From contig CANROJ010000007.1 of NCBI GenBank assembly GCA_947632215.1, positions 1-61,436 of the forward strand: a DNA stretch of 61,436 nucleotides, read 5' to 3'. How positions within the stretch are numbered: the first letter of the stretch is position 1; each line of letters begins with the position of its first letter. The position numbers were made by a program, and so were the translations under genes. Source of the stretch: an uncultured Flavobacterium sp. GTDB taxonomy: Bacteria > Bacteroidota > Bacteroidia > Flavobacteriales > Flavobacteriaceae. Shown piece by piece: positions 9,327 to 18,431 of the stretch. Under the pieces are notes generated by a model, which was not told the DNA's origin, ran no database searches, and was given only the letters and a program-made list of their open reading frames with translations.

Positions 9327-10403
9327 ATGGCTAAAATCAATTCCACTACCGAGAAATACTTAAGCGTTTTTTTAGCCGAAAATCAATTATACGGTTATAA
9401 AGATCAAAGCGGTAAAATACAAATAGCTCCCACGTATAAATCAGCTGAGCCTTTTGGAAACAATGGCTACGCAGTGGTGCAAAATTCCAAAGGACTCTAC
9501 GGGGTTATTACCACAGAGAATCTAGTGGTAGAACCTTTTAAGTATCAAAAGATACTACTCTTCGAGACTAGGGATTACACCTTGGCAAGTACGGTTTATA
9601 CCTATAGGGTTCACAATAGATTTTGGTTATGGGATTATTTTCCGAATTTTAGCAAAGACAGCACTTTAGAGGTTCTTCCTTTATTTGAAAGACAAAAACT
9701 AAGGCAAACCAATCAAGTGAAAGTTTTACAAAATCAACAAACCTTATTCAGTAAAGTACTTCGCCTTAATAAGGGAAGTTCTTTAAAGAAGCCTACGGCT
9801 GTGGAATTTGTAGGTAAAGGATTTATCATAGTGGGCAAGTATTTGTTTAAGTACAAGAAAAATGCAGGAGAGTTTAAAATTATCACCAAAAACTATATAG
9901 GATTTTGCGATAATAAAACTCAGATTGTAGCTAAGGTTTCTTCTATTAAAGCAAGAACTTATAATACAAAAGGAAAGCGTATTCAGCATTATGAAATTTT
10001 GCCAACCAACTCTTTTACCATTACTTATAAAGGAAGAGAACATTTAGTTTGTATTAAGCAGCGTCCAACACAATTAAAGATTGAGCCTGTTATTTATAGA
10101 GAAACCGAAAAAACTGGCTACTATTTTGTCAACGCTAAATTTGAGTTAGCCTTACCGGTGCATTTAACTCATGTTGAGATAGATCCAGATAATAGTTTAG
10201 TAGATATATGGCAGAATATAAGCAATATTATACCTGTGGTTGACAAAGGAGTCTTTATTGTAGAGACCTGTAAAATAATCCAAGACTCCCCGGTATTCCA
10301 TTATTATAGCGTAAGCAAAAATGGAACACTAAAAGAACTTGATATAAAGGAAGTTAATTCAAGTGCTAGTTTGAAAACTAGTTTTGAAGTCTCCCTAAAT
10401 TAA
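9327..10403 (+). CDS. WG-repeat-like protein of unknown function
   Basis: This 358-residue protein has no signal peptide or membrane segment. Its first 80 residues look like WG (KWG) beta repeats: LYGYKDQSGKIQIAPTYKSA and, soon after, GLYGVITTENLVVEPFKYQK, with the central Trp replaced by Tyr. The remainder is beta-rich and less repetitive. WG repeats are thought to mediate binding, but no biochemical role can be assigned. The gene stands alone between a long gap and a strong bidirectional terminator. Confidence 0.7.
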   Translation: MAKINSTTEKYLSVFLAENQLYGYKDQSGKIQIAPTYKSAEPFGNNGYAVVQNSKGLYGVITTENLVVEPFKYQKILLFETRDYTLASTVYTYRVHNRFWLWDYFPNFSKDSTLEVLPLFERQKLRQTNQVKVLQNQQTLFSKVLRLNKGSSLKKPTAVEFVGKGFIIVGKYLFKYKKNAGEFKIITKNYIGFCDNKTQIVAKVSSIKARTYNTKGKRIQHYEILPTNSFTITYKGREHLVCIKQRPTQLKIEPVIYRETEKTGYYFVNAKFELALPVHLTHVEIDPDNSLVDIWQNISNIIPVVDKGVFIVETCKIIQDSPVFHYYSVSKNGTLKELDIKEVNSSASLKTSFEVSLN

Positions 10404-10459
10404 TTGAATATCAAAGTTTAGGCTAGCATTTTTTTCATAAATGGTTTAATAAAAACGCT

Positions 10460-10516
10460 AAACACTTATCGCATTAGCTACACCTTTTTTGTAGATCTAA
10501 TGGATAAGTGTTTTTG
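10460..10516. terminator. Bidirectional terminator between convergent genes
   Basis: AAACACTTATC (10460-10470) pairs with GATAAGTGTTT (10503-10513), extended by inner pairs ATTAG/CTAAT and TAC/GTA around a T-rich loop, with T runs outside. It separates the WG-repeat gene from the convergent thioesterase gene. Confidence 0.75.
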
Positions 10517-10540
10517 TTTATTCTATTTTTAAGATGGGTC

Positions 10541-10957
10541 TTATTTATCTAAGATAGCAACTGTTAGTCGGCTTATGCAGCTTAGTTTTTGGTTTTGATC
10601 ATATATTTTTATATCCCAGACATGGGTCTTTTTTCCAATGTGTATCGGTGTGCAAACCCCTGTTACTTGACCTTGAGACACCGGGCGTAAGTGATTGGCA
10701 TTAATTTCCAATCCAACGGGATATTGTTTATCTAAATCGATGATTAAACTACTGGCATATGAGCCTAAGGTTTCGGCTAAGACCACGGATGCTCCCCCGT
10801 GTAAAACACCCCAGGGTTGTTTTGTTTTTTCATTAAAAGGCATTGTGGCCTTAATGTAATCATCTCCCCATTGGGTAAAGACAATCTCTAAATGAGTCCC
10901 CATATAAGCTGGGGTCTTATTTAGCTGCTCTAAATCAATTGGTGCTTTCCAAATCAT
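10541..10957 (-). CDS. Hotdog-fold thioesterase, PaaI/MenI type
   Basis: This 138-residue protein is a single hotdog domain predicted to hydrolyse acyl-CoA thioesters. The signature helix region GVLHGGASVVLAETLGS (about 50-66) holds the HGG turn and the catalytic Glu62. The closest well-known roles are phenylacetyl-CoA-type thioesterase (PaaI) and 1,4-dihydroxy-2-naphthoyl-CoA hydrolase of menaquinone synthesis. Since menD is present in this window, the MenI role is plausible but is not proven by the sequence. It is monocistronic. Confidence 0.85.
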   Translation of the reverse strand: MIWKAPIDLEQLNKTPAYMGTHLEIVFTQWGDDYIKATMPFNEKTKQPWGVLHGGASVVLAETLGSYASSLIIDLDKQYPVGLEINANHLRPVSQGQVTGVCTPIHIGKKTHVWDIKIYDQNQKLSCISRLTVAILDK

Positions 10958-11115
10958 AATACATCACTTAATAGTATAGCCTACAAAATACGTTTTTTTG
11001 TTTAGCCTAACTATTCTTAGCTAAATTTTATCAGCTCAAGGCTATATTGGTTTAAAAAAAGAGGTTTTTACAAGACAGACAAACCCCCAGAATTAATATT
11101 GTGGGTATAATAAAG

Positions 11116-11143
11116 AAAAACCCACTTGAAAAGCGGGTTTTTT
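11116..11143. terminator. Bidirectional terminator after the FMN reductase gene
   Basis: AAACCC (11118-11123) pairs with GGGTTT (11135-11140), strengthened by CTT/AAG inside. T runs occur on both strands. It lies about 105 bases past the stop of the reductase gene on the minus strand. Confidence 0.65.
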
Positions 11144-11248
11144 ATAAGTTTAAGTGGTAATCGAGAACTCCACTATCTCCTTAAGAGTAAATATAGGTAG
11201 AATTAACGACAATACATAAAAGGTTTTGTAATTTGTTTAAGGTATTTA

Positions 11249-11788
11249 TTATACCTGTGGCTCGAGTAATAGATTTTTGAATTCACTTACTACTCTTTGT
11301 AGGTTTTCTTGATGGGTTGGATCCGAAATACTTTGGTCTTTGAAGTTTTCAAAGTAGCTAGGTAAAGAAAAAGCAGCCCATACCTTGGCCCCATAGAAAG
11401 GCAAGCTATTTTTAGCTGATTCCAGTACAGTACTAGCCCCACGAGGCCCAGGAGAAGTAGATAAAAGTAAAGTAGGCTTGTCTTTAAAAACCTTCATATC
11501 TATTCTAGAGCTCCAATCAAATATATTTTTAAAAGCTGAGGTATAACTACCATTGTATTCTGCTAATCCTATAATAAGCATGTCACTGTCTTGGATGGCA
11601 TCAAGGAAATCACTTGCCGCTTGTGGAATTCCATCTAAGGCTCTCTCTGGAGAGAAAATAGGCATTTCATAATCATTTAAATCCAAAAGATTTACCCTTG
11701 CATCTTCAAAATGTGAACTTACGTGTTTAACTAATTCTAAGTTTATACTCTCTTTGCTATTTGTGGCTGCGAATGCGGTTATTTTCAT
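11249..11788 (-). CDS. NADPH-dependent FMN reductase family protein
   Basis: This 179-residue flavodoxin-fold protein is expected to bind FMN and use NAD(P)H to reduce quinones, azo compounds or other acceptors. Visible family features are the N-terminal strand KITAFAATNSKESIN, the phosphate-binding loop after it, AEYNGSYTSAFKNIFDW near 98-114, and STSPGPRGASTVLES near 130-144. Length is typical (170-190). The physiological acceptor is unknown. It has no operon partner; the upstream 378 bases hold the divergent promoter region shared with the Nnr-like gene. Confidence 0.85.
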   Translation of the reverse strand: MKITAFAATNSKESINLELVKHVSSHFEDARVNLLDLNDYEMPIFSPERALDGIPQAASDFLDAIQDSDMLIIGLAEYNGSYTSAFKNIFDWSSRIDMKVFKDKPTLLLSTSPGPRGASTVLESAKNSLPFYGAKVWAAFSLPSYFENFKDQSISDPTHQENLQRVVSEFKNLLLEPQV

Positions 11789-12166
11789 GATATATACTTC
11801 TATTAATATTACCTTACAAAGGTACTAATGCTTGTTGGTTATTGTACTTAATCTAGGACAAGAATTTATCCCTTGTGAAATAATTAATATTTTTAAATCT
11901 ATTAAGTAGTTATCTTGTTTATAATATCTGCTTTAGAAGGTAAAAGTTAATTTTTAATTGATTAACTTGTAATTAGGTGTGTTATTGTTAAAAACAAGGA
12001 TTACTCATGAGTATTTTTAGTAATCAGGCGAAATAGTGTAATGATTAATTGCTAAATACATGATTTTTTATCTGTTACAGTAGTGTTTTTTACTAATAAG
12101 TTTGATTATTAGAAAATAACCTCATACATTTAAAGGACACACCTTTACTAAAAAAATGAAAAATTT
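11789..12166. promoter_or_regulatory. Divergent intergenic region with a hairpin
   Basis: These 378 bases separate the leftward reductase gene and the rightward Nnr-like gene. GATTACT (11999-12005) and AGTAATC (12019-12025) form a 7-bp inverted repeat, and ACTCATGAGT inside it is itself palindromic. It may be an operator. No consensus promoter stands out. Confidence 0.3.
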
Positions 12167-13678
12167 ATGAAAATATTCAATACTTTACAAAGTAAAGAAC
12201 TATATAAAAAAACCCTCAGTAATAAATATATTTCATCCTTGAAATTGATTGAGAAAGCTGCCGCTAAAACGGTGGAAGCCCTGGTCGATAGACATAAGTT
12301 ATACCATAGTAATTTTGTAGTTCTTTGTGGGGATACCAACAATGGAGCTGTAGGGATGGCTATGGCAAAGATGTTAATAGAGGCCGGAGGTTTCGTTAAG
12401 GTTTTTCTCTTACAAAGCAAAAAGTATAGCCCTGATAATATTTCCAATCAAACTACCTTGGCTAACTTAGGAGTGAAAGTGGAGAAGTTTTCCCCTTCAA
12501 AGCATTCTATTATTTTAAAAAATCATGACATTATCATTGATGCAATTTATGGACAGGGATTGCAAAAGGCATTAGAACCTGTGTGGTCGGAGTTTTTTGC
12601 AAAACTAACAAAAGGACCAGCTTTAGATAGAATATCTATAGAGATGCCTAGTGGTATGTTTGCCGATAAGTCAACCGATGCCACCTGGCCGGTTTTTACT
12701 GCTAATATGGTATATACTTATCAAAATCCTAAACTTGCTTTGTTATTTCCAAAAAGCGCAGTGTATGCAAAGGATTTTACCCTAGTGGATCTGGGATTAG
12801 ATTCCCAAACACAAGCCGAATTAAGTACCAATGAGTATTATATTACTAGATTATGGGTTAAAAATAGGCTAGAGCCTGTTTTAAAGTTCGCCGATAAACA
12901 AAGTTTAGGCCATGCTCTTTTAGTGGGAGGAAGTAAAGCTCAGATGGGAAAAAGTATTTTAGCCAGTAAAGCTGCTTTGAAAGCAGGCCTGGGTGAATTA
13001 ACTTGTTATATTCCACAATGTGGGTATATTCCCTTGTTAAGCAATGTGGCTTCGGTGAATTGCTTAACTGATGCAAACCAGGATATTATTAGTGGATTTC
13101 CAGCTGTTAAAGGTTATAATGCCATTGGAATTGGCAGTGGTTTATTAAGCGATCCTCTTACTGTTCAAGCAGTAAGTAGTGCAATGAGTCAGTTGGATAA
13201 AAAAACTTCTCTTGTGGTAGAATCCCACGGGGTAGACTATATTTGTTCGAATCCAGAATTGCTCACTCAATTGCCGGTAAATACTATTTTAATTCTTACT
13301 AGTTCACAGCTAGAAGCATTAATAGGAGAGTGGGTAGATGAATTTGAAAAACTTGAAAAGGTAAGAAAGCTATCTAAGACTCATGAGTTAATTTTTGTAT
13401 TACCCCAAGCCCATACTCAGATAGTATTGCCAAAAGATCAGGTTTTCTTTAATTCTAATTATAACTGTGCTTTTGCAGGTTCTCAGCAAATATTAATGGG
13501 ATTAATTCTAGGATACTTAACCACAGGATATAGCCCAAAAAATGCTGCCATTATAGGTGTTTACCTTCATGGTAAGGCCTTTGAGTTGGCTAAAACTCAC
13601 TTGAGTAGTTATGGGCTACAAGCTAGTGATTTGCTAGATTACATCAATCTGGCAATCAGTGAGATATTAAAAGATTAA
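12167..13678 (+). CDS. Nnr-like NAD(P)H-hydrate repair protein with eroded active sites
   Basis: This 503-residue protein has the layout of bifunctional Nnr: an N-terminal YjeF_N epimerase domain (about 1-215) and a C-terminal ribokinase-like ADP/ATP-dependent NAD(P)H-hydrate dehydratase domain (about 225-500). Backbone segments are well kept (HALLVGGSKAQMGKSILASK, GVYLHGKAFELA). The catalytic motifs are not. The epimerase NNGGDG loop reads NNGAVG (58-63). The dehydratase AGSGD loop reads AGSQQ (437-441). The usual D-A-D-G reads ESHG (352-355). The frame is intact and full length, so it looks like a maintained pseudoenzyme or a paralogue with another job. A normal Nnr would be expected elsewhere in the genome. 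Confidence 0.82.
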   Translation: MKIFNTLQSKELYKKTLSNKYISSLKLIEKAAAKTVEALVDRHKLYHSNFVVLCGDTNNGAVGMAMAKMLIEAGGFVKVFLLQSKKYSPDNISNQTTLANLGVKVEKFSPSKHSIILKNHDIIIDAIYGQGLQKALEPVWSEFFAKLTKGPALDRISIEMPSGMFADKSTDATWPVFTANMVYTYQNPKLALLFPKSAVYAKDFTLVDLGLDSQTQAELSTNEYYITRLWVKNRLEPVLKFADKQSLGHALLVGGSKAQMGKSILASKAALKAGLGELTCYIPQCGYIPLLSNVASVNCLTDANQDIISGFPAVKGYNAIGIGSGLLSDPLTVQAVSSAMSQLDKKTSLVVESHGVDYICSNPELLTQLPVNTILILTSSQLEALIGEWVDEFEKLEKVRKLSKTHELIFVLPQAHTQIVLPKDQVFFNSNYNCAFAGSQQILMGLILGYLTTGYSPKNAAIIGVYLHGKAFELAKTHLSSYGLQASDLLDYINLAISEILKD

Positions 13679-13729
13679 CCAAAAAAATAAAAAGTTGTAT
13701 TTTTATTGTTGTAAACATATACTATAACC

Positions 13730-14065
13730 ATGGAAGTTCAAGATTTAGTAGGTAGCTATCTCATTAAAGGTACCAACCAACAACAAGATCAACAAACAGT
13801 ATATAAAGGGGTACTTAAGCTTAGTCTAGATTCTAATCTGCGTATTGCAGCCGAGTGGATTATTGGTCAAGCCCAGCAGTATGGAAGTGGTTTTTTTAAA
13901 AATGACATACTGGTGCTAAACTTTCATTATACTACTATAGATCAAAGAGTTTTTAAAGGCGTGGCGGTTTATAAGTGTATTGACCAAAATACTTTAGATG
14001 GCTTTTGGTCCGAGAAATACGGGGATCCTTTGTATTTAGGAACAGAATATGCCACTAGAATTTAA
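13730..14065 (+). CDS. Conserved-looking small protein of unknown function
   Basis: This 111-residue soluble protein has alternating beta strands, suggestive of a small beta barrel or lipocalin-like sheet (GSYLIKGTN, GVLKLSLDSN, RVFKGVAVYKCI, LDGFWSEKYG). It has no signal peptide, membrane helix or Cys cluster. I do not recognise a named family. It starts 51 bases after the Nnr-like gene on the same strand and may be cotranscribed with it. Confidence 0.65.
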   Translation: MEVQDLVGSYLIKGTNQQQDQQTVYKGVLKLSLDSNLRIAAEWIIGQAQQYGSGFFKNDILVLNFHYTTIDQRVFKGVAVYKCIDQNTLDGFWSEKYGDPLYLGTEYATRI

Positions 14066-14192
14066 AAAGACTTATATAGCAAAGTACTTTTATTTTCAAG
14101 GTACATTACTCTTATAAGGCCTGGTTTTCATATTTAAATAAAATGTATTATTTTTGAATGTTTAAATTTTGAAGCTATAAGATAAGTTATCC

Positions 14193-14214
14193 AAAACAAG
14201 AGTCTTGTTTTTTT
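14193..14214 (+). terminator. Rho-independent terminator
   Basis: AACAAG (14195-14200) pairs with CTTGTT (14204-14209) around a 3-base loop, followed by a T run. It lies 130 bases after the small gene ending at 14065. The 327-base gap to the next gene (14066-14392) otherwise shows nothing I can name. Confidence 0.45.
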
Positions 14215-14392
14215 AGGGTTTTCTTACAAGTATTACATCAGTGTTCAATAGGTTTAGGAGTTATTTCTTAATTCATTAACACCACAGTAAATAGATGTTT
14301 TGTAGAAACTTATAGTCTTTAAAAAACCACAAAAAGTTAGCCCTTAGTAATTATGGTTCGCTTTTTGTTATCAATATTAATAAATCATAACT

Positions 14393-14827
14393 ATGAAGAT
14401 AGGAATAACATTTAGCGCATTTGATCTTTTGCACGCTGGACATATTAAAATGTTAGAAGAGGCAAAAGCTCAGTGCGATTACTTAATCGTGGGATTACAA
14501 ACTGATCCTACCATTGATAGACCAAGTAAGAACATGCCCACACAAAGTGTTGTGGAAAGATATATACAATTAAAAGGCTGTAAGTTTGTAGATGAGATAG
14601 TACCTTATGCTACCGAGGCTGATTTAGAGGATATATTGCGTTCTTTTAAAATAGATGTACGTATTTTAGGAGATGAGTATGCCAATGATAATTTTACTGG
14701 TAGAGATTACTGCCTAGAAAAAGGCATTGAATTATATTTCAATAAAAGAGATCATCGCTTCTCTAGTAGTTCTTTAAGAAAAGAGGTTGCTCAAAAAGAG
14801 AATAACAAGATTGTGAAAATTGGCTAG
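14393..14827 (+). CDS. Cytidylyltransferase-like nucleotidyltransferase
   Basis: This 144-residue protein is a single-domain member of the cytidylyl/adenylyltransferase superfamily that joins a nucleotide to a phosphorylated small molecule. The HxGH catalytic motif is present as HAGH (14-17) after the phosphate-loop strand IGITFSAFDLL. Toward the C-terminus RFSSSSLRKE replaces the usual glycerol-3-phosphate cytidylyltransferase motif RTEGIST, so the substrate may not be glycerol phosphate. It precedes UDP-glucose dehydrogenase by 235 bases, with terminators between, so both could serve envelope polysaccharide synthesis in separate transcripts. Confidence 0.82.
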   Translation: MKIGITFSAFDLLHAGHIKMLEEAKAQCDYLIVGLQTDPTIDRPSKNMPTQSVVERYIQLKGCKFVDEIVPYATEADLEDILRSFKIDVRILGDEYANDNFTGRDYCLEKGIELYFNKRDHRFSSSSLRKEVAQKENNKIVKIG

Positions 14828-14842
14828 GCAGCAAGTTTAACA

Positions 14843-14863
14843 CCCTTAGAGCTAAGGCCTTTT
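14843..14863 (+). terminator. Terminator after the nucleotidyltransferase gene
   Basis: CCTTA and TAAGG flank a GAGC loop and are followed by CCTTTTTAT. It lies 16 bases after the stop codon. A stronger hairpin follows at 14877-14919. Confidence 0.5.
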
Positions 14864-14876
14864 TATAAAAAATAAC

Positions 14877-14919
14877 ACACGCCCCCTTTATCTTTTTAAA
14901 AGTTAAAGGGGGTGTTTTT
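14877..14919 (+). terminator. Second, strong terminator
   Basis: The CCCCCTTTA arm near 14882-14890 pairs with the TAAAGGGGG arm near 14904-14912, and GTGTTTTTAATT follows. Together with 14843-14863 it forms a double terminator. Confidence 0.7.
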
Positions 14920-15062
14920 AATTACAAGACTCTTGATTATTTCTCAACTAAAGCACAATAGATAGTGTGGCTTGGTTGATTTGATGGTTTTAGCTAAATA
15001 CTCGCGGGTAAAAAGGGATAAAAACACTACATTGCAAGTGTTAATTAGATAAATAGAAGTAG

Positions 15063-16466
15063 ATGCACAAAGTGAAAAATATATGCTGCATTGGTGCGGG
15101 TTACGTTGGAGGACCAACCATGGCGGTTATTGCAGCAAAGAATCCTGATATACAAGTAAAGGTTGTGGATATTAACCCCGAGCGTATTGCAGCATGGAAC
15201 AGTTCAGATTTAAGTCTTTTGCCTATTTATGAACCTGGTTTAGCCCAGTTAATAGAGCAAACAAGAGGAGTTAATTTATTTTTTGACACCGATGTAGATC
15301 AAGCTATTTCAAAGGCAGATATGATCTTTATCTCGGTTAATACACCAACGAAAACCTACGGAAAAGGCAAGGGTATGGCTGCGGATTTAAAGTATATAGA
15401 GTTATGTGCTCGCCAAATAGCCAGAGTTGCAACAACAGATAAAATTGTAGTGGAAAAATCTACTTTACCTGTGAGAACAGCACAAGCTATTAAAGATATT
15501 TTGGATCAAACAGGCAATGGAGTAAATTTTGAGATCTTGAGTAATCCTGAGTTTTTAGCAGAAGGCACCGCTATTTCGGATCTTCTCAAGCCTGATAGAG
15601 TTCTTATTGGAAAAGCTAATGGGCCTTGTAGTGAGCTGGCAGTAAAAGCTCTTGTGGATATTTACTCTTCATGGGTAGAACCACACAAGATTCTTACCAC
15701 TAATCTATGGTCTTCAGAACTTTCTAAATTAACTGCCAACGCCTTTTTAGCTCAAAGAGTTTCTTCCATTAATGCTATCTCAGAGTTATGCGAGGCATCG
15801 GGAGCTGATGTTTCAGAGGTGGCTAAGGCTATAGGGATGGACTCTCGCATTGGAGATAAGTTTTTAAAAGCCTCGGTAGGTTTTGGAGGATCTTGTTTTC
15901 AGAAAGATATTTTGAATTTAGTATATATTGCCCAAAGTTATGGACTTAACCAAGTGGCTGATTATTGGCAGCAAGTAATTATAATGAATGATTATCAAAA
16001 GAGCCGCTTTGCCAATATTATTATAAAGACTTTATTTAATACCGTTAACTCAAAAAAGATCTCTTTTCTAGGTTGGGCATTTAAAAAAGATACCAATGAT
16101 ACTAGGGAGTCTGCTGCTATTTATGTTGCTAATGAATTAATGGAGGAGAAAGCCGTAATTCACGTTTATGATCCAAAGGTAGACAAGAAGCAAATTTATA
16201 AGGATATCGATGATCTTAGTACTCGTCACACCCAAGAGAATCAAGAGCTCTTAAAGGTACACCAATGTCCTTATCAGGCCTTAGAAGGTGCCCATGGAAT
16301 TGCCGTTTTAACCGAATGGGATCAATTTAGAGAGTATGATTGGCAAAGAGTATATAACAATATGCTAAAACCAGCTTTCGTTTTTGACGGTAGAGGTGTT
16401 TTAGATAAACAAGCCTTAGAGAAAATAGGATTTAAAGTATTTAGTATCGGTTCAGGCAATAATTAA
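15063..16466 (+). CDS. ugd: UDP-glucose 6-dehydrogenase
   Basis: This 467-residue enzyme oxidises UDP-glucose to UDP-glucuronate with two NAD+, supplying capsule, LPS or exopolysaccharide synthesis. The Rossmann NAD motif GAGYVGGP is at 11-18, the central dimerisation helix is in the middle, and the catalytic Cys278 lies in [10 protein letters not shown]. The C-terminal UDP-binding domain includes [16 protein letters not shown]. The length resembles the longer, eukaryote-like UGDH branch rather than the shorter classical bacterial enzymes. No glycosyltransferases are adjacent. Confidence 0.93.
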   Translation: MHKVKNICCIGAGYVGGPTMAVIAAKNPDIQVKVVDINPERIAAWNSSDLSLLPIYEPGLAQLIEQTRGVNLFFDTDVDQAISKADMIFISVNTPTKTYGKGKGMAADLKYIELCARQIARVATTDKIVVEKSTLPVRTAQAIKDILDQTGNGVNFEILSNPEFLAEGTAISDLLKPDRVLIGKANGPCSELAVKALVDIYSSWVEPHKILTTNLWSSELSKLTANAFLAQRVSSINAISELCEASGADVSEVAKAIGMDSRIGDKFLKASVGFGGSCFQKDILNLVYIAQSYGLNQVADYWQQVIIMNDYQKSRFANIIIKTLFNTVNSKKISFLGWAFKKDTNDTRESAAIYVANELMEEKAVIHVYDPKVDKKQIYKDIDDLSTRHTQENQELLKVHQCPYQALEGAHGIAVLTEWDQFREYDWQRVYNNMLKPAFVFDGRGVLDKQALEKIGFKVFSIGSGNN

Positions 16467-16467
16467 T

Positions 16468-16503
16468 AAAAGAAAGACCTTACAAAAGGTAAAGTCTTTC
16501 TTT
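16468..16503. terminator. Terminator after ugd
   Basis: The arms AAAGAAAGAC and GTCTTTCTTT, with inner TTAC/GTAA pairs, form a long stem starting 2 bases after the ugd stop codon. It could work on both strands. Confidence 0.7.
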
Positions 16504-17035
16504 AATCAGTAGTGTTAATGTAAAATTCTTATTTAATAAGGTAAAAAAAGCGAAAATGCCTATTTGGTTTTAAAGACCATGGATTTTAATATTTGATTGA
16601 ATTGAAAATCAAACCATTTGGTCTGTAATAAATTATCAGATAGACGATAGTGCACAAATATAATAAAAAAATAAGAATATTTTTTGTGAAGTGCCTTGTT
16701 TTTTAAGTATATGAAGCTTTACATGCTAATTTATCTATATGTTTAATTACAAGAGTAAATAGAATTACACCAGGGATTTATTAAACTTTTTATCCCTAGG
16801 CTCAATAGTGGGGTACAAGGGATAAGAGTTTTTTCTCTACTATACTAAAGAGTACAGATGTGCTTATAGCTACTTTTTTACTAAAAGGCGCTGAGGTAGT
16901 TTGAAGACCTATTGTTTAGATCTATTTGCTTTGAGATTCATTTTGCAAAGAACTATAATTGCTAGGTTAAAGCTGCGGATTTGAATTAGTTGTCCGTTTT
17001 TAGAAAAAGTATTTTAATTATTTAAGGGGCTTTAA
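16504..17035. other. Gene-free stretch with a folded segment
   Basis: No gene is supported here. At 16574-16624 the segments AGACCA, TGG and TTTGATT each find their complement (AATCAAA, CCA, TGGTCT), giving a bulged hairpin of about 16 base pairs. The rest is AT-rich and unstructured to the eye. Confidence 0.4.
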
Positions 17036-17066
17036 TTTGTATAATTAAAATTTATACGTATTTTTG
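17036..17066 (+). promoter_or_regulatory. Consensus Bacteroidota promoter without a downstream gene
   Basis: TTTG at 17036-17039 is followed after exactly 19 bases by TATTTTTG at 17059-17066, a full match to TTTG-N19-TAnnTTTG. No open frame follows on the plus strand, which makes it the likely promoter of a non-coding RNA. Confidence 0.55.
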
Positions 17067-17072
17067 TAGTCT

Positions 17073-17222
17073 TGAAGTCCATCTTCTTGAAAAAGAAAGT
17101 GATATAAGCATATAAAAAAGGTATTTTTATAGATTCATCTATACTATTTTTTCGACTCATACCTTTTTAATGTTTAAAAGTTCATATTATCAAAAGCCTT
17201 CCTTTTTGGAGGGCTTTTTTTT
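17073..17222 (+). ncRNA. Candidate small RNA with two terminator hairpins
   Basis: Transcription from the promoter at 17036-17066 would begin near 17073. No useful open frame follows. The RNA would hold the nested inverted repeat TATAGAT-TC-ATCTATA (17128-17143) inside the longer arms AAAAAGGTAT (17115-17124) and ATACCTTTTT (17159-17168). A second classic terminator follows (AAAGCC/GGCTTT, 17193-17217, then T8). It may therefore end near 17168 or near 17222. It matches no RNA family I know. It lies between ugd and the convergent acr3 gene. Confidence 0.42.
17193..17222 (+). terminator. Rho-independent terminator of the candidate sRNA
   Basis: AAAGCC (17193-17198) pairs with GGCTTT (17212-17217), with CC/GG inside, and a T run follows. 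No protein gene on the plus strand ends nearby, so it supports a non-coding transcript. Confidence 0.65.
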
Positions 17223-17396
17223 TCCATTTTTATAGATAAGACTAATTAAACAAATCACCACATCCACATTACATAATCTATATCACCACTTTTAAACAAA
17301 TGGATATATGATATTGTATCGAGTTATTACTCTTTTGCAGATAAGGGCATCTTATGACGCCTTGGTCTTTTTATACTTTATTCTAAGAATATATTA

Positions 17397-18428
17397 TTAT
17401 GTATAATATTTCTTTTTCATCCATAAACTCACTCGTACAAGTAGAATCAACACAGGAACTTCTACTAAAGGTCCAATAACACCTACAAAAGCTTGAGGTG
17501 AGTGAATTCCAAATACGGCGATAGCAACAGCAATAGCTAATTCAAAATTGTTGCCTGCTGCTGTAAAAGAAATAGCAGCATTTTTATCATAATCCACATG
17601 CATTGATTTGTTTAAGAAGAAACTAACAAAGAACATCAATACAAAGTAAATAATTAGTGGAATAGCGACCTTAACTACCTGCATCGGTAATTGAACAATT
17701 TGTTCACCTTTTAAGCTAAACATAAGTACAATGGTAAACAGTAAAGCATATAGAGTAAAAGGTGAAATAAATGGGATAAACTTACGCTTAAACCAATCTT
17801 CTCCTTTTATTTTAATTAGATACTTATGACTTAAAAATCCAGCTAGAAATGGAATCCCTAAATAAATCAGAACACTCTGTACTACATCACTCATCTTAAT
17901 TGAAATAGCATAATCAGCAAATCCAAAATAAGAAGGTAATACGTTGATAAAAAGCCAAACAAAGAAACTATAAAACAGTACTTGGAACACACTGTTTAAT
18001 GCAATCAGTAAGGCAGCATATTCTCTATTGCCCTTCGCTAAATCATTCCATACAATCACCATAGCAATACATCTTGCTAAACCAATAAGGATCAAACCTA
18101 CCATATAATCTGGTTCATCACGCATGAAAATAATGGCTAATACAAACATTAAAACAGGTCCTACAATCCAGTTTAAGAAAAGAGATAAGCTTAGTACTTT
18201 CTTATCCTTAAAAGCCATTGGCAAAAGATTATAATCAACCTTAGCAAGTGGAGGATACATCATGATGATTAGCCCAATAGCCAGCGGAATATTGGTAGCT
18301 CCTATAGAGAGTTTATCCATTACATTAGAAACACTTGGAAATACATTTCCAATCAAAACACCAATCCCCATGGCCAAGAAAATCCAAAGGGTTAAGTATC
18401 GATCTAAAAATTTCATTCTAACTTGCAT
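17397..18428 (-). CDS. acr3: ACR3-family arsenite efflux transporter
   Basis: This 343-residue inner-membrane protein with about ten helices exports arsenite. The essential family Cys is present as Cys120 in [17 protein letters not shown]. The second half-repeat carries [20 protein letters not shown]. Length is typical (340-360). It is the last gene of the arsenic operon, starting 3 bases after the phosphatase-like gene. Met5 is an alternative start. Expression should be induced by arsenic through ArsR acting at the palindromes at 19544 and 19928. Confidence 0.93.
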   Translation of the reverse strand: MQVRMKFLDRYLTLWIFLAMGIGVLIGNVFPSVSNVMDKLSIGATNIPLAIGLIIMMYPPLAKVDYNLLPMAFKDKKVLSLSLFLNWIVGPVLMFVLAIIFMRDEPDYMVGLILIGLARCIAMVIVWNDLAKGNREYAALLIALNSVFQVLFYSFFVWLFINVLPSYFGFADYAISIKMSDVVQSVLIYLGIPFLAGFLSHKYLIKIKGEDWFKRKFIPFISPFTLYALLFTIVLMFSLKGEQIVQLPMQVVKVAIPLIIYFVLMFFVSFFLNKSMHVDYDKNAAISFTAAGNNFELAIAVAIAVFGIHSPQAFVGVIGPLVEVPVLILLVRVSLWMKKKYYT

Positions 18429-18431
18429 AAC

